Assembly: GCF_000209165.1 (NCBI RefSeq)
Contig: NC_009044.1
Span: 1,550,001-1,614,000 of the forward strand
Source of the DNA: Scheffersomyces stipitis CBS 6054
Taxonomy: Eukaryota > Ascomycota > Pichiomycetes > Serinales > Debaryomycetaceae
Reading direction: 5' to 3'
DNA length: 64,000 nucleotides
A program made the position numbers and the translations under genes. Positions 28,458 to 38,627 of the stretch are shown here, piece by piece (positions within the stretch are counted from its first letter, which is position 1; every line of letters starts with the position of its first letter). The notes below the pieces were generated by a model, which searched no databases, was not told the DNA's origin, and saw only the letters and a list, made by a program, of their open reading frames with translations.

Positions 28458-30476
28458 ATGAATTTGTTATCAATCGAGGATCTACTTCGAACTCTTCCCG
28501 AATACTATGTAGAAGAGATAGTGAATGGTATTCCTTTTTCCACTGTATGTGCTCTCGTTTCCAACGGAACATCGCCGTACCAGAAGTTCTTTCTCAATAG
28601 AGTCTTCCGAGATGTTATGGTTTTAGAGGCGATGCCTGACGCTTCTCCAGTTTGTGATATAGAATCTCTATATTTCGACTTTTTCTTCAAAGACTTTGAC
28701 GATAGAAGACAAAATACAGTTTCAATTGGTGGGTACGATACCTTGGTTCAATTTGTTGCCAGTTACCCAAATATTCGCCTTGGAAAGGTTGAAATTCAAA
28801 CTGACCACAACACGGAAGACATTTTAAATCTATTGGAAGCAAATAATATAACCATAAATAAATCACCTCGACACGCTGGAATCGATATTAGTTTCCCGGA
28901 AACCCTATATGGACTACATCATTTTGAAATAATACAAAACATTCCAGAGAACCTACAGGAGCTTGTACTCCAACATGTTAACTTTCAAAATATTGATATA
29001 TTGGAATATATTAAATCATTACCTTCAAGACTAAAAATTCTAGAAATTGACTGTGTGTCCACATCGATAAATCCAAGGCACCTAGAATTGTTACCAAAGT
29101 CTTTACGAAAGCTTTGTTTGAGAAGTACTAGTTTAGAAGGGGATGGAATAATCAAGACACACATGCCACCGTTGTTAGAATCTATTGAACTACATTTGCA
29201 GAATGTTGGTGATGTATGTCTAGATATATCTCATTTGAAGAAATTAATAGAAGTCAAACTCCTGACTTGCCTTTTATTCAAGTTACCGGAGCAGTTACAG
29301 AGGCTCTTCTTGGAGAATTTAGACGGTTTCAAAGATTTAAATCGGCTATGTGAACTAAAGAAATTACGCTATTTATCAGTCACTGCGTTGTCATCCAATA
29401 TCCTTGATGAAATTGTTCTTCCCAAATCCTTGCAAGAATTAGAAGTCCAGAATCCTTTTCAAGAATACGAATTACCAATGAGTACTCTAAATCTAAAATT
29501 TGACAACCTCCATGAATCTGTAAGTTTCAAAGACCTTTCGCATATCACAATGTCTGCAGCTGACTATTCTAAATTTGTACTGGGATCATTGGCCGAAAAA
29601 TTGACCTCTTTAACTATACTCAATCAGCATAGTTTACCGAAAAAGTTTTGGACAGATATTGAAAAATTAAAAGAGTTGAGGAAATTATCAATAACTAAGT
29701 GTGAAGTTGAATCAACTCCAAAGTACTTGCCACCCAAATTAATAATTTTAGACCTTTCTCAAAATAGGATTTCCAGTATTGCCATTTCTGGAACGTTGAA
29801 GAAACTAGTTCTAGACAGAAACGAGTTCACCACTATATCCAATGCTACCCTAGCGTTACCTTCTACTATTTGCGAGTTGTCGCTACAGTCCAATCGTATA
29901 TCATCACTAGAGGAAGGGTATGCATTTCCTAAGTGTCTTCAATTATTTGATTTACTTGATAATGAACATTGTCCAATTGAAGACATTCTTACAAACTTAC
30001 CTCCCCGAATAGTGCAATTGAGGTTATCCACTAATAAGAAGAAAAGCTTTCCAAATAAAACAAGCCCCAGTACTGCTGAATTACAATCTGCCACTAAAAA
30101 CAAATACTATAGAAGAGAAAAGCCTTTACTTAATGTAACAAGTAGTACTTTATGGAAAGTCTATCTAGGTGGAGTAAGAGATCATTATTTGGACTCAGAG
30201 TTGGTGTGGACTGGTTGCCCGAATTTGCAGTGCCTTGAAATCAGAAGTATTGATTTGGGAAGTATTCTGCTTAAGAATTATCCATCTTCTTTGAAAAAAT
30301 TAGTGATGCTCAACACTAACATAAGTCAAGTAGAAGGGGATTTCCTCACTTTACCGAGCTTGATTGTTGCCAGCTTAGTGGATAACCCATTGGAGGAATG
30401 GTTAGAGAAAAACAAAGACCACATTCCCCTGAATGTGAAGTTTAGTTATTTCCAAGATATATCATCATATTGGTAA
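28458..30476 (+). CDS. F-box-like leucine-rich repeat protein, copy 1 of a tandem pair
   Basis: A 672-residue protein. Residues 7-52 (LLRTLPEYYVEEIVNGIPFS to FFLNRVFRDV) look like a divergent F-box. Leucine-rich repeats then run almost to the end, for example LKILEIDCVS, LRKLCLRSTSL, LIILDLSQNRISSI, LKKLVLDRNEFTTI and ICELSLQSNRISSL. The C-terminus is NPLEEWLEKNKDHIP. Proteins of this build usually act as substrate receptors in SCF ubiquitin ligases, though the target is unknown. The gene directly downstream is a clear paralogue in the same orientation, 181 bp away. Both genes are AT-rich with many TTA/ATA codons compared with neighbours, suggesting low expression or fast evolution. Confidence 0.7.
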   Translation: MNLLSIEDLLRTLPEYYVEEIVNGIPFSTVCALVSNGTSPYQKFFLNRVFRDVMVLEAMPDASPVCDIESLYFDFFFKDFDDRRQNTVSIGGYDTLVQFVASYPNIRLGKVEIQTDHNTEDILNLLEANNITINKSPRHAGIDISFPETLYGLHHFEIIQNIPENLQELVLQHVNFQNIDILEYIKSLPSRLKILEIDCVSTSINPRHLELLPKSLRKLCLRSTSLEGDGIIKTHMPPLLESIELHLQNVGDVCLDISHLKKLIEVKLLTCLLFKLPEQLQRLFLENLDGFKDLNRLCELKKLRYLSVTALSSNILDEIVLPKSLQELEVQNPFQEYELPMSTLNLKFDNLHESVSFKDLSHITMSAADYSKFVLGSLAEKLTSLTILNQHSLPKKFWTDIEKLKELRKLSITKCEVESTPKYLPPKLIILDLSQNRISSIAISGTLKKLVLDRNEFTTISNATLALPSTICELSLQSNRISSLEEGYAFPKCLQLFDLLDNEHCPIEDILTNLPPRIVQLRLSTNKKKSFPNKTSPSTAELQSATKNKYYRREKPLLNVTSSTLWKVYLGGVRDHYLDSELVWTGCPNLQCLEIRSIDLGSILLKNYPSSLKKLVMLNTNISQVEGDFLTLPSLIVASLVDNPLEEWLEKNKDHIPLNVKFSYFQDISSYW

Positions 30477-30635
30477 CACTTGTGGTACCTTTAGAGCGAA
30501 AAGTAAACCCAAATTGATATCACAGTTGCAAATTACTAAGAGTGTGTATAGTCAGTAGAGAAGCATATTTTTTGTAGTAAATGCAACATGAATGCACAAT
30601 ACTAAATTGTAGAAGCTGGGGAACATATTTCAGCG

Positions 30636-30679
30636 ATGGAACACTCATTGTGAAGTAATGGACACTCATTGTGAAGTGA
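30636..30679 (+). repeat. Short tandem duplication over the start codon of LRR copy 2
   Basis: ATGGAACACTCATTGTGAAG (from 30636) is repeated as ATGGACACTCATTGTGAAG (from 30658). The copies differ by one extra A in the first, which shifts its frame: the upstream ATG reads M-E-H-S-L-stop (30636-30653) and ends four bases before the gene's ATG. Confidence 0.8.
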
Positions 30680-32640
30680 AGGATAAGCTAATCTCGGGAT
30701 TATTTCAAGTATTACCTTCTAGCTACATACAAGGTATTATTGATACCATTTCTAGACCGGTTCTTCTCGCTGTAGTGTCTAATGGAACTTCGCTATACCA
30801 TAAATACTTCCTCGATGCACTATTTAGAAATATCCGTGTTGGATTGTTAGAAAAACCCTGGCATAAGATAAAAGTTAGAAGATGTAAGAGAATTGAGTTG
30901 TTAAAATTCGAAATTCTCCTTGAACATACAAATGATCATGGCATATTGGTAAATGGCTCCCAAACATTGCACACCTTACGCGAAGCATATCCCCTTCTAC
31001 GCTTTCGAAATGTCGAGGTAGAAGTCGAAAACGAAATAGAAGGATCCCAATATAGATACAATACAATAATCAAGCAGGAAGAAGATTTGAATAACTTGAC
31101 GCTGGGCGATAATTTGCAGGCTATTCATTTCGATTGGCCACCTGATCGAAGGAACTTCCCATTAAACTTGAAGAAACTTCTGTTTGTATGTCTCGAAGAG
31201 CCCCACAATTTTGATGCTCTGGAATTCATAAACAAATTACCGACAAGACTTGAGGATCTAGATGTTGATTGTAAAGATATGCATATAGAATTAGAACATC
31301 TATCATTATTGCCATCGACATTACGAGTACTTCGCTTGCACAATTGCTTGAAAATACAAGGAGAAGATAAATTAATAGTTGATTTTCCACCTCTTCTCGA
31401 AATACTTGAAATTCTGGGTTACGTTGGTAGTGGTGAATGCCTAGATATATCTCATTTGCAGAAGTTGACTCTGGTGACACTTCTGAAGCACTTAGTATTC
31501 CATCTTCCAACCCAAGTACGGAGACTTAAGCTTGTTTCCGTATGTGACCTCGTAGGGTTGGATCAACTTTCTGAGCTTGTTAACTTAGAGAGTCTCAAGA
31601 TAAGTACAACATCCAGAATACTTGATAGAATAGTAGTTCCACAAAATGTAAAACTCCTAAGTATAGACAATTTCGATGATTCTGTGTTTTCGTTGGAATT
31701 TAAAGCAAACGAATATCACCCAACTATAAGGCTAGATGAGCTCAACAGATTTTTGAGAGTGGGTACACCTTTTTCAGCTTTTGAGGTTCCTTGTGTTTTA
31801 GGTGGTTTGAGGATTTTGAAAATGTTTAGAGGAACACGCTTATCAAAATGCTTTTGGAATGCAATTGAAAATTTGCCAGAGTTAAAGGAATTAACTATTA
31901 ACTACTACGACATTCATTCTTGTCCGAATCAATTTCCTCCTAAATTGAGCGTCTTAGACCTTTCTCGCAACAATATTTCTGAAATTTCAATTTCGAGTCC
32001 ATTGAAGAAGCTTGTGCTTGAAGGTAACAACTTCAACAGTATCTCTAAGAGAACGTTACAGCTACCAGCGACTTTATGCGAACTATACCTTAACAACAAC
32101 TCGATAAATTGCTTCGAAAAAGCATATGAATTTCCTCGTAGTCTTCAGATCCTAGATTTGCGTGATAATAAAGACTACCTAATCGAAGACATTTTCAGGA
32201 ACTTACCACCACAAATAGTTAAGTTACTGGCATCATGCTTGAGTAACAAGTTTGGACGGACTTTAGTTGAAGTAAGCAGTAAGACGCTTTGGCATGTTTA
32301 TTTGGAGGGAGGAGTCGAAGAAAGCTCCATGAAATGGCAGTTCAATTGGAGCGATTGCTCTAATCTACAATATATTCAAATAAGAGATGTAGAATTAGAG
32401 AGTATTCGACTAGATTATTTTCCATCTTCGTTACAAAAGATTAATTTCACAAATACAGGAATAAGAGAGATACAAGGGGACTTCGGGAGTTTGCCCAACT
32501 TGATTGATGCTCTGTTCGAAAACAACCCTCTACAGGAGTGGCTAGAGAAGAACGAAGATAAGGTGCCACCGAGCGTGGCATTTGAGATAGAGCGACCTGC
32601 TCTTACGACCTATTTGATAGATTGGCAGTACAATATTTAA
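30658..32640 (+). CDS. F-box-like leucine-rich repeat protein, copy 2 of a tandem pair
   Basis: A 660-residue paralogue of the preceding gene. It has the same N-terminal F-box-like segment (VLPSSYIQGIIDTISRPVLLAVVSNGTSLYHKYFLDALFRNI), the same LRR body (LSVLDLSRNNISEI, LKKLVLEGNNFNSI, LCELYLNNNSINCF) and the same ending (NPLQEWLEKNEDKVPPSVAF). Shared landmarks such as VSNGTS, ECLDISHLQKL and KTLWHVYLEGG place the two as an old tandem duplication rather than a recent one. The start is taken at 30658; the upstream ATG at 30636 opens only a five-codon frame. Its likely role is as an SCF adaptor of unknown target. Confidence 0.7.
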   Translation: MDTHCEVKDKLISGLFQVLPSSYIQGIIDTISRPVLLAVVSNGTSLYHKYFLDALFRNIRVGLLEKPWHKIKVRRCKRIELLKFEILLEHTNDHGILVNGSQTLHTLREAYPLLRFRNVEVEVENEIEGSQYRYNTIIKQEEDLNNLTLGDNLQAIHFDWPPDRRNFPLNLKKLLFVCLEEPHNFDALEFINKLPTRLEDLDVDCKDMHIELEHLSLLPSTLRVLRLHNCLKIQGEDKLIVDFPPLLEILEILGYVGSGECLDISHLQKLTLVTLLKHLVFHLPTQVRRLKLVSVCDLVGLDQLSELVNLESLKISTTSRILDRIVVPQNVKLLSIDNFDDSVFSLEFKANEYHPTIRLDELNRFLRVGTPFSAFEVPCVLGGLRILKMFRGTRLSKCFWNAIENLPELKELTINYYDIHSCPNQFPPKLSVLDLSRNNISEISISSPLKKLVLEGNNFNSISKRTLQLPATLCELYLNNNSINCFEKAYEFPRSLQILDLRDNKDYLIEDIFRNLPPQIVKLLASCLSNKFGRTLVEVSSKTLWHVYLEGGVEESSMKWQFNWSDCSNLQYIQIRDVELESIRLDYFPSSLQKINFTNTGIREIQGDFGSLPNLIDALFENNPLQEWLEKNEDKVPPSVAFEIERPALTTYLIDWQYNI

Positions 32641-34216
32641 AGAACATACTGCAATTTCAATAGGTTCATGTCATAGAAAGACTCACTTTCAATTATTGAA
32701 TTGCAGCATTTATGCGCCAGACTGAACTGTTTGCAACCGCTAGCTTCCATCCTGCATTTCTGGGGCCGAGGTTATTGTGTTGGTGAATGTCATGGGCAAC
32801 TCTCCTGCACAAGTCCGACACGCCATATTTGTTGTCAAAACACGGTCGGAAATGATAACAAACAGACTTCATTACGCGGACGTGTTTTGAGGTGGAGCAA
32901 TTGCAAAGTATGGGATAACGCGAACGCAGTAGGGGGTGGAGAAACAAAATTGCGGCCATGCAAATAAAGTCAACACACCAATAAGGCCATACTCAAAAGG
33001 TCAACTCTCATGGTCTAACCAGGAAACTAACTGCTACGACATAGCCAGACATTTGCCAAAATACAAGAGCTACTAATTCAGTTGGTTCCATGCAGCTGGG
33101 GCAACTGGTTACAGAACCAACGCTTTCATATGAGAGCTTGACATCATTTGGCAAGACTAATTGTTACATTGAGGCAGTAAAGCGTAGAACTCCCTAAACA
33201 GCAGAGTTGCATCTTTATGCAGCACCAAGCGCTAAACAAAGCACTCTTAGCTGTACATTTGCTCTAATAATAAAATATTACATACAACCGACGTGCGTAG
33301 AGTTGATTTTCTTTTCCCCATCGAAAAATTTTTCTGAGCAACACCCCTTGTTGTACTGTAGGCGACACGTGATTTATCCGGCATGGATCAATACAAAATT
33401 CCTCAGCCCGTGTCTCGCATCTGGTACAGAGAATAAAATATTGCAGTAGGTGTAATAATAGTAGCAGTAGTGTTAGAAGCAAGGTTTTCCTTGGTGTGAG
33501 ATTTAGTCTTACTCTCAACATTTCCGAAAATAGTTGTATTGGTTTTTTTGAAAATAGTACTTCTGCTTCTTACCATCTTCGGTTTCCAGCATCTCCTAGT
33601 CTTATCTGCGTTTGAGTCTCCTGTCCTTGGTATCAGAGCCTGATTGTCAGAATCATTTTTTCTCGGTTCCCTTCAAAACTGATCTAAGAATAGAACCGTC
33701 CCTAAGGATTTGCCAGTTTGGTCTACACATTTCGTAGTCCCTTTTCCTGCCAACCCTACCACCACCCGTTCCCACCAAGGTCCACCACTGCTATTGCAAT
33801 AGCGAACAGAATCTGTTACTTTTTCTAGTACCTATTCGGTTTCGAAGCCCGCAGGCTCAAAACATAGCCCTTTTTCATTCGCAGGTCCACAACTGAATCA
33901 GATTCTGGTTACCATAACCTCAAACTCTTTTCGTTTTCAGACCTAGGTTTATCTATTTCCTGTCTCAGCATAATCAGATAATTCGTTCGCTGAAATCTTT
34001 CAATACTAGTATCAGTCCAGTCGAACCGCTGTTCACCGCTGATTTCTTAGCCTATCGTTGATTCATCTAAACTCCATTAATCTCAACTGGAGCTGAAATA
34101 TCCTCTACTCCCACTGACGTCTATCGTTTCTAGCAACGGAAATTCCCAACACACTGAATCTTGAAGTCATCTTTCAACCTTCCGTACCCAGAGCCCACTA
34201 AAATACTATTTCCACC
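32641..34216. other. Long intergenic region upstream of the FLC-family gene
   Basis: 1.6 kb. An E-box CACGTG sits at 33366-33371. From about 33540 to 34210 the plus strand is pyrimidine-rich with repeated TTTC/CTTC runs, typical of a strong yeast promoter or a long 5' leader. No frame of coding character is seen. Confidence 0.5.
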
Positions 34217-36595
34217 ATGCTTTTTCAGCGTATATTCGCCCTTTTTGCGGCTCTAACTCTAGTTTCTGCCAAAAGATCGCTTATGGCTACTTCTCTTGTC
34301 ACATGTATGGACAACTCGCAAATAACTCCGTTGTACTTCAATGTGACTTTCAACCCTGATGACGGTTCCTTGAGATACGCTCTTGACTTAACAACAGATA
34401 TTTCTACCTACGTCGTTGCCCATCTTCAGGTCTATGCCTACGGTTTTCTCATCATCGAAAGAGACATCGACATGTGTTCGCTCGGCTGGCCGCAGTTTTG
34501 CCCTGTTTTCCCTGGCTCGTTACAGATCGACTCCATCGAGTATATCAGCAACGACGTCGTGAGCCTGATCCCGGGTATCGCATATACGGTGCCAGACATC
34601 GATGCTGTGGCCAAGGTCATCGTCAAGGACAGAGACACCAAACAAACGTTGACCTGTTTGCAGGCTTCGTTCTCTAACGGGAAGACTATTAGTCAGACCG
34701 GTGCCAAATGGGCTACTGCCGTGATTGCCGGCCTTGGTTTGTTGATTGCAGCTATCTTGTCGACTTTCGGCAACTCCAACGCTGCTTCTCACATCTCAGC
34801 CAATTCCGTATCGCTCTTCTTGTACTTCCAGAGTGTAGTTGTTGTCTGTATGCAACACGTAGAGAGAGTGCCACCTATTGCCTCGGCCTGGTCGGAAAAT
34901 TTGGCCTGGTCGATGGGGCTAATCCGTGTTGGTTTCATGCAAAAGATCTTCAGATGGTATGTCCAGAGTACCGGAGGAAACCCAACCCAGTACTTTTCCG
35001 GAACCACAAAACAGATTTTGGTTCAGAGATCGCTTGACTACGTTAATGGTATCAGAAAGAGAGCCCTTGACTTTGCCTTGAAGTCCAACTCTAATTTGTT
35101 TGTTTTGAGAGGTATAAAGAGAATCGGATTCAATTCGTTTATCGAACCCACTTCTATCGTAGTTACCGGGTTCACCTTCTTCATAATCGTGGGCTATCTC
35201 TTGGTGCTTCTCTTGGTTGTCACCAAGCTGGTGCTAGACTTGTTGATCCGATTCAAGAGACTCTCCCCATCTACTCTCACGACGTTCAGATTGCAGTTCC
35301 CAGTCATCTTGAAGGGCTCTATCTTGAGATACATTTATATCGGCTTCACCCAGTTAGTAATCTTGTCTCTCTGGGAGTTCACTCAACAAGACTCACCGGC
35401 TGTGATCGTGTTGGCTGTCTTGTTTTTGCTCTTGCCACTTTCTGTGATTGGATACTCCTACTGGATGGTAATAAAATTTGGCAAAGAGTCTATCAAGAAG
35501 TACAACAACCCGGCTGCCATGCTCTATGGTGATAACAGGATTTTAGACAAGTACGGCTACTGCTATACCATGTTCCATGCTGACAAGTACTGGTTTGGTG
35601 TAGTGTTGATTGGCTATAACTTACTCAAGGCTATATTTATTGGCTTGTTACAGACATCCGGTAAGGCTTCTGTGGTTATATTGTTTGTTATCGATCTTGC
35701 TTACACGATCTACTTGATCTACACAGCTCCCTACTTGAACAAGCCTACCAACATTCTTTCGTATGTGATATCTGTAGTTGTCACGGCCAACTCATTCTTG
35801 TTCCTTTTCTTTTCCGATTTGTTTGGCCAACCAGCTCCTGTGGCCTCTATTATGGGTTGGGTGTTCTTCATTCTCAATGCAGCTTTCTCATTGGTGCTTT
35901 TGGTGTTTATTCTTGTGTTCATCGTCATGTCGGTTATTTCCAAGAACCCTGATGCCAGATTTGCTCCTGCTAGAGACGACAGATTCTCGTTCCAGAGAAA
36001 GTCTTCCATGAAGCGCAGATCGTTTATCGACGAAAAGCAGTTGTCAGACGAAGACTCCAACCAAGCAAGACTGGGCGGCGACGAGTTGGCTGCTCTTGGT
36101 GTTGCTGCTCAGGACCACTCCACCGACTGGGAAGCTCAGATGTACAAGTTGAACAACCTCTCAGGTGAAGGCGCCAGCAGCCAGAATGAGATTCTGTCTA
36201 ACCGTGAGTTCCTCACTCCTAGCATCCAACAGAAGGAAGGTATCCTGGATATACACGAAGAAATTACTACTGAAAAAGAGCCTACAAAGCTCAAGTCTCG
36301 TTTTGGTACTTTTAAGAATAAGTTAACCAAAGGATTGTCCATAAATAGAGGAGGCAAGCCTACTATTACATCTGATGACCTGCTCCAGTCGTCTATTAGT
36401 CCCGCCGTTGAATCCAAGAACATCAACAGAATGAGTGACACCTTGGAGATTGGAAATGATGACGAAGAAACCGACAACTTCAATCCATTCGAAATACCCC
36501 CCAGGCATGAGGGCCGTCAACATAATAGGCACGAATCCAGTGTATCTAACGTCTCTAGTAATAGCGGACCTGTGAGAGCCACCAGATTCCTTTGA
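34217..36595 (+). CDS. FLC-family (TRP-like, ML domain) membrane protein
   Basis: A 792-residue protein matching the flavin-carrier/TRP-like family of yeast Flc1-3, which act in the ER and other membranes in FAD and calcium handling and in cell-wall maintenance. A signal peptide (about 1-18, MLFQRIFALFAALTLVSA) leads an ML-like lumenal domain with conserved cysteines (TCMDNS, CSLGWPQFCPVFPG, LTCLQASF) to about residue 150. Roughly nine hydrophobic segments follow at about 165-590, including the family stretch SLFLYFQSVVVVCMQHVERVPPIASAWSENLAWS. The tail of about 200 residues is cytosolic, charged and Ser-rich. Length matches Flc1/Flc2 (about 780-790). Which of the three orthologues it is cannot be settled here. 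Confidence 0.9.
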   Translation: MLFQRIFALFAALTLVSAKRSLMATSLVTCMDNSQITPLYFNVTFNPDDGSLRYALDLTTDISTYVVAHLQVYAYGFLIIERDIDMCSLGWPQFCPVFPGSLQIDSIEYISNDVVSLIPGIAYTVPDIDAVAKVIVKDRDTKQTLTCLQASFSNGKTISQTGAKWATAVIAGLGLLIAAILSTFGNSNAASHISANSVSLFLYFQSVVVVCMQHVERVPPIASAWSENLAWSMGLIRVGFMQKIFRWYVQSTGGNPTQYFSGTTKQILVQRSLDYVNGIRKRALDFALKSNSNLFVLRGIKRIGFNSFIEPTSIVVTGFTFFIIVGYLLVLLLVVTKLVLDLLIRFKRLSPSTLTTFRLQFPVILKGSILRYIYIGFTQLVILSLWEFTQQDSPAVIVLAVLFLLLPLSVIGYSYWMVIKFGKESIKKYNNPAAMLYGDNRILDKYGYCYTMFHADKYWFGVVLIGYNLLKAIFIGLLQTSGKASVVILFVIDLAYTIYLIYTAPYLNKPTNILSYVISVVVTANSFLFLFFSDLFGQPAPVASIMGWVFFILNAAFSLVLLVFILVFIVMSVISKNPDARFAPARDDRFSFQRKSSMKRRSFIDEKQLSDEDSNQARLGGDELAALGVAAQDHSTDWEAQMYKLNNLSGEGASSQNEILSNREFLTPSIQQKEGILDIHEEITTEKEPTKLKSRFGTFKNKLTKGLSINRGGKPTITSDDLLQSSISPAVESKNINRMSDTLEIGNDDEETDNFNPFEIPPRHEGRQHNRHESSVSNVSSNSGPVRATRFL

Positions 36596-36805
36596 TTATG
36601 ATAGTTTCCAAGCATTTTGTACCCTAGATTGTATTTTTCCGGTTTTCTCAGTATGCGCCTTTTGTTATATTATTGATTAATTTCATTTTCCTTTCGTCGT
36701 CGTCGATGGACATCATAGTCTGTCACTTTTGCATAATAGAGGTCTGTCACCTGAAAAAATATACGTTAACTTGTATGAATTATGTACACGGTATGGATTT
36801 ATATA

Positions 36806-38059
36806 TTATTGCTCTAGTTGTAGTTGATCCCACAAGTCCTGAAGCTTCTGTATTTGTTCCATGGCAACCTTCCTGGTCTTGCTTGAGATAATGAGCTGCA
36901 ACCTTTGGTCAAATGAGAGGCTCAGCATGATCTTGGTCATATCACCTTCTTCTAAAATAGGATTCTCCCATTGCTGGGACTTAGAGAGCCAGTTATTATA
37001 TCTCTGCAGAAACTTGTTGATATCAATAGGAGAGATGATTCTGTTCAAGTAATCGGCAGAAACAGCCACTGCACGAGATATAACATGCACCTCCAGCTCA
37101 GAATAGACATACTGTTCATTAACATCGATTTTGGTTGCCCATGTGTCGCTATTCATGTCAGCTGTGTTACTAAGGGAAAACCGTAGATTCCATGGAGAAG
37201 CTGTGGCCAAGTAAGGTATCGTCTGGACGATCGAAGGGTTAAGAAAATCTTTGAAATTGGTATCTATCCATTGTTGAGTACTATCTTGAGCAATCAAGGG
37301 TAGAATTGGTCTGGCCAAAGAACTATCACAATCAAAATCAAGGCTTTTGAGAAAATCTTCATTGCCAAACTGTTGGAACAAAGTCTTCTTCTGTTGTGCC
37401 AGAACAGGACATTCAAAAAGTCCTCCTACAAAAGTATTTGGCATGTAGAAAGAAACATCTCTCTTGGCATACTTCTTTCGTCGAGCCATCTTGTAGCAAA
37501 CTAGGTTTCGTGATTCCCATTCAAAGGAAGATTGCGGATCAGCTTGTTTGATATCCTCTAAATGGTGGTAAGCTATATTCCCCTTATACTGGATTCTCTT
37601 GCCCGCAGTCAACGATTCCAATGCCTTGTCAAATTTATTCCTCACAAACTGACCAAAACGCTCTAAACGACTATTAGGAATTTCTGAATATCCAGAAATC
37701 GTACCATTATTTCCAGGCAACAAGTTCTCTACTGTGTCTTCGGGTGGTAAAGATAGTACATCTCCCAACTTAGGCTTGAGCATACAGAAGGGCTTATCCC
37801 AGTCTATGTCTGTGCTGGACATGGTTCTTTTTACTTTCTGGTAGTCAACTTGCCCATGGTCACAATGTGAAATTTGTATGAAATGCATACTGAAAGGAGG
37901 AAATAAACCACTGATCTTGTATTGTCTGTTGATCTTGAACCCAGTAGAAGGTACCATGTTCAGCAGACTAGGATCACATACTTTGTGCTCTTTCCAGTAC
38001 CATGTTGGGGCAACTAATGTGAAAAGAGAGTGGAGCAAGAGAAAAATGGTGTATCTCAT
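36806..38059 (-). CDS. Unrecognised protein with a signal peptide
   Basis: A 417-residue frame from the ATG at 38059; the open frame continues two codons upstream without another ATG. The first 20 residues (MRYTIFLLLHSLFTLVAPTW) form a good signal peptide, so an ER-lumen, vacuolar or secreted protein is likely. There is no second clear membrane segment. Features include isolated cysteines (HKVCDP, SHCDHG, PFCMLK, NLVCYK, LFECPV, DFDCDS), at least one NxS/T site (NNGT), and a C-terminal amphipathic helix ending LQDLWDQLQLEQ. I do not recognise the family. If an internal start at 37822 (MSSTDIDW) were used, the product would have 336 residues and no signal peptide. The gene converges on the FLC-family gene and diverges from BMS1. 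Confidence 0.65.
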   Translation of the reverse strand: MRYTIFLLLHSLFTLVAPTWYWKEHKVCDPSLLNMVPSTGFKINRQYKISGLFPPFSMHFIQISHCDHGQVDYQKVKRTMSSTDIDWDKPFCMLKPKLGDVLSLPPEDTVENLLPGNNGTISGYSEIPNSRLERFGQFVRNKFDKALESLTAGKRIQYKGNIAYHHLEDIKQADPQSSFEWESRNLVCYKMARRKKYAKRDVSFYMPNTFVGGLFECPVLAQQKKTLFQQFGNEDFLKSLDFDCDSSLARPILPLIAQDSTQQWIDTNFKDFLNPSIVQTIPYLATASPWNLRFSLSNTADMNSDTWATKIDVNEQYVYSELEVHVISRAVAVSADYLNRIISPIDINKFLQRYNNWLSKSQQWENPILEEGDMTKIMLSLSFDQRLQLIISSKTRKVAMEQIQKLQDLWDQLQLEQ

Positions 38060-38627
38060 GGACACTAAAAAACCAGAAATATGGGTTCTGGAACTAGTAT
38101 AGTATTCAGTAATTAAAGAATGTCATCAAAAAGAGTTGGAAGATTCAATTTCAGATGAGTCAAGTAAATGAACCAAGTGTGTACGGTATTGTAAGTTCTG
38201 CCAGTAAGCTTTCTGTTAAGACTGTTCTTCTTTTATGGGTTTTCTTCTGTTAAGAGTATTCCGTTGAGTTCTGAGAAGTATTGATAAAAATGAGAAAATT
38301 CTAAGCGCTGTTTCGCAGCCATTTTAAAATGAGGAGAGGTTAGCTGCGAAAATGTTTCAACTGCTGCGAAAAATAAGCTGCGATGAGAAGAGACTTCCGG
38401 ACAAACAAAACGATGCCCACTGCTGCAAGTCATGTGATCAATAGCCCGGAAATATTTTTTTTCAGTGAGATGCACTTGAGATGGACTTATATAAAAATAT
38501 ACTAAAAAGTTTCGAGATCTCCAGTCTTCCAGCCAAACTCCCAAAAGTTCTCTTGAATTCCAATTTTGTGTCTATATAAAAGTTTTTCAGTCGTTCTGTA
38601 ACATAATTGCTACTGGAAACTTTCAAA
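38060..38627. promoter_or_regulatory. Divergent promoter region with PAC box and GCTGCGAAAA cluster (BMS1)
   Basis: A PAC-type GCGATGAG at 38380-38387 (about 245 bp before BMS1) fits a ribosome-biogenesis gene. Around it are four CTGCG elements: TTTCGCAGCC (38311-38320), AGCTGCGAAAA (38342-38352), CTGCTGCGAAAAA (38361-38373) and AGCTGCG overlapping the PAC box. TATATAAAA precedes the ATG by about 55 bp. The BMS1 frame is open upstream to a TTG at 38607, but the first ATG is at 38628. Confidence 0.65.
38380..38387 (+). promoter_or_regulatory. PAC box upstream of BMS1
   Basis: GCGATGAG is the core of the PAC element bound by Dot6/Tod6-type repressors in ribosome-biogenesis promoters of yeasts. 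The site is seen; its use is inferred from the gene it precedes. Confidence 0.6.

Noticed and set aside
38607..38627. Seven-codon extension of BMS1
   Set aside because: It would begin at TTG; the first ATG at 38628 matches the family start.
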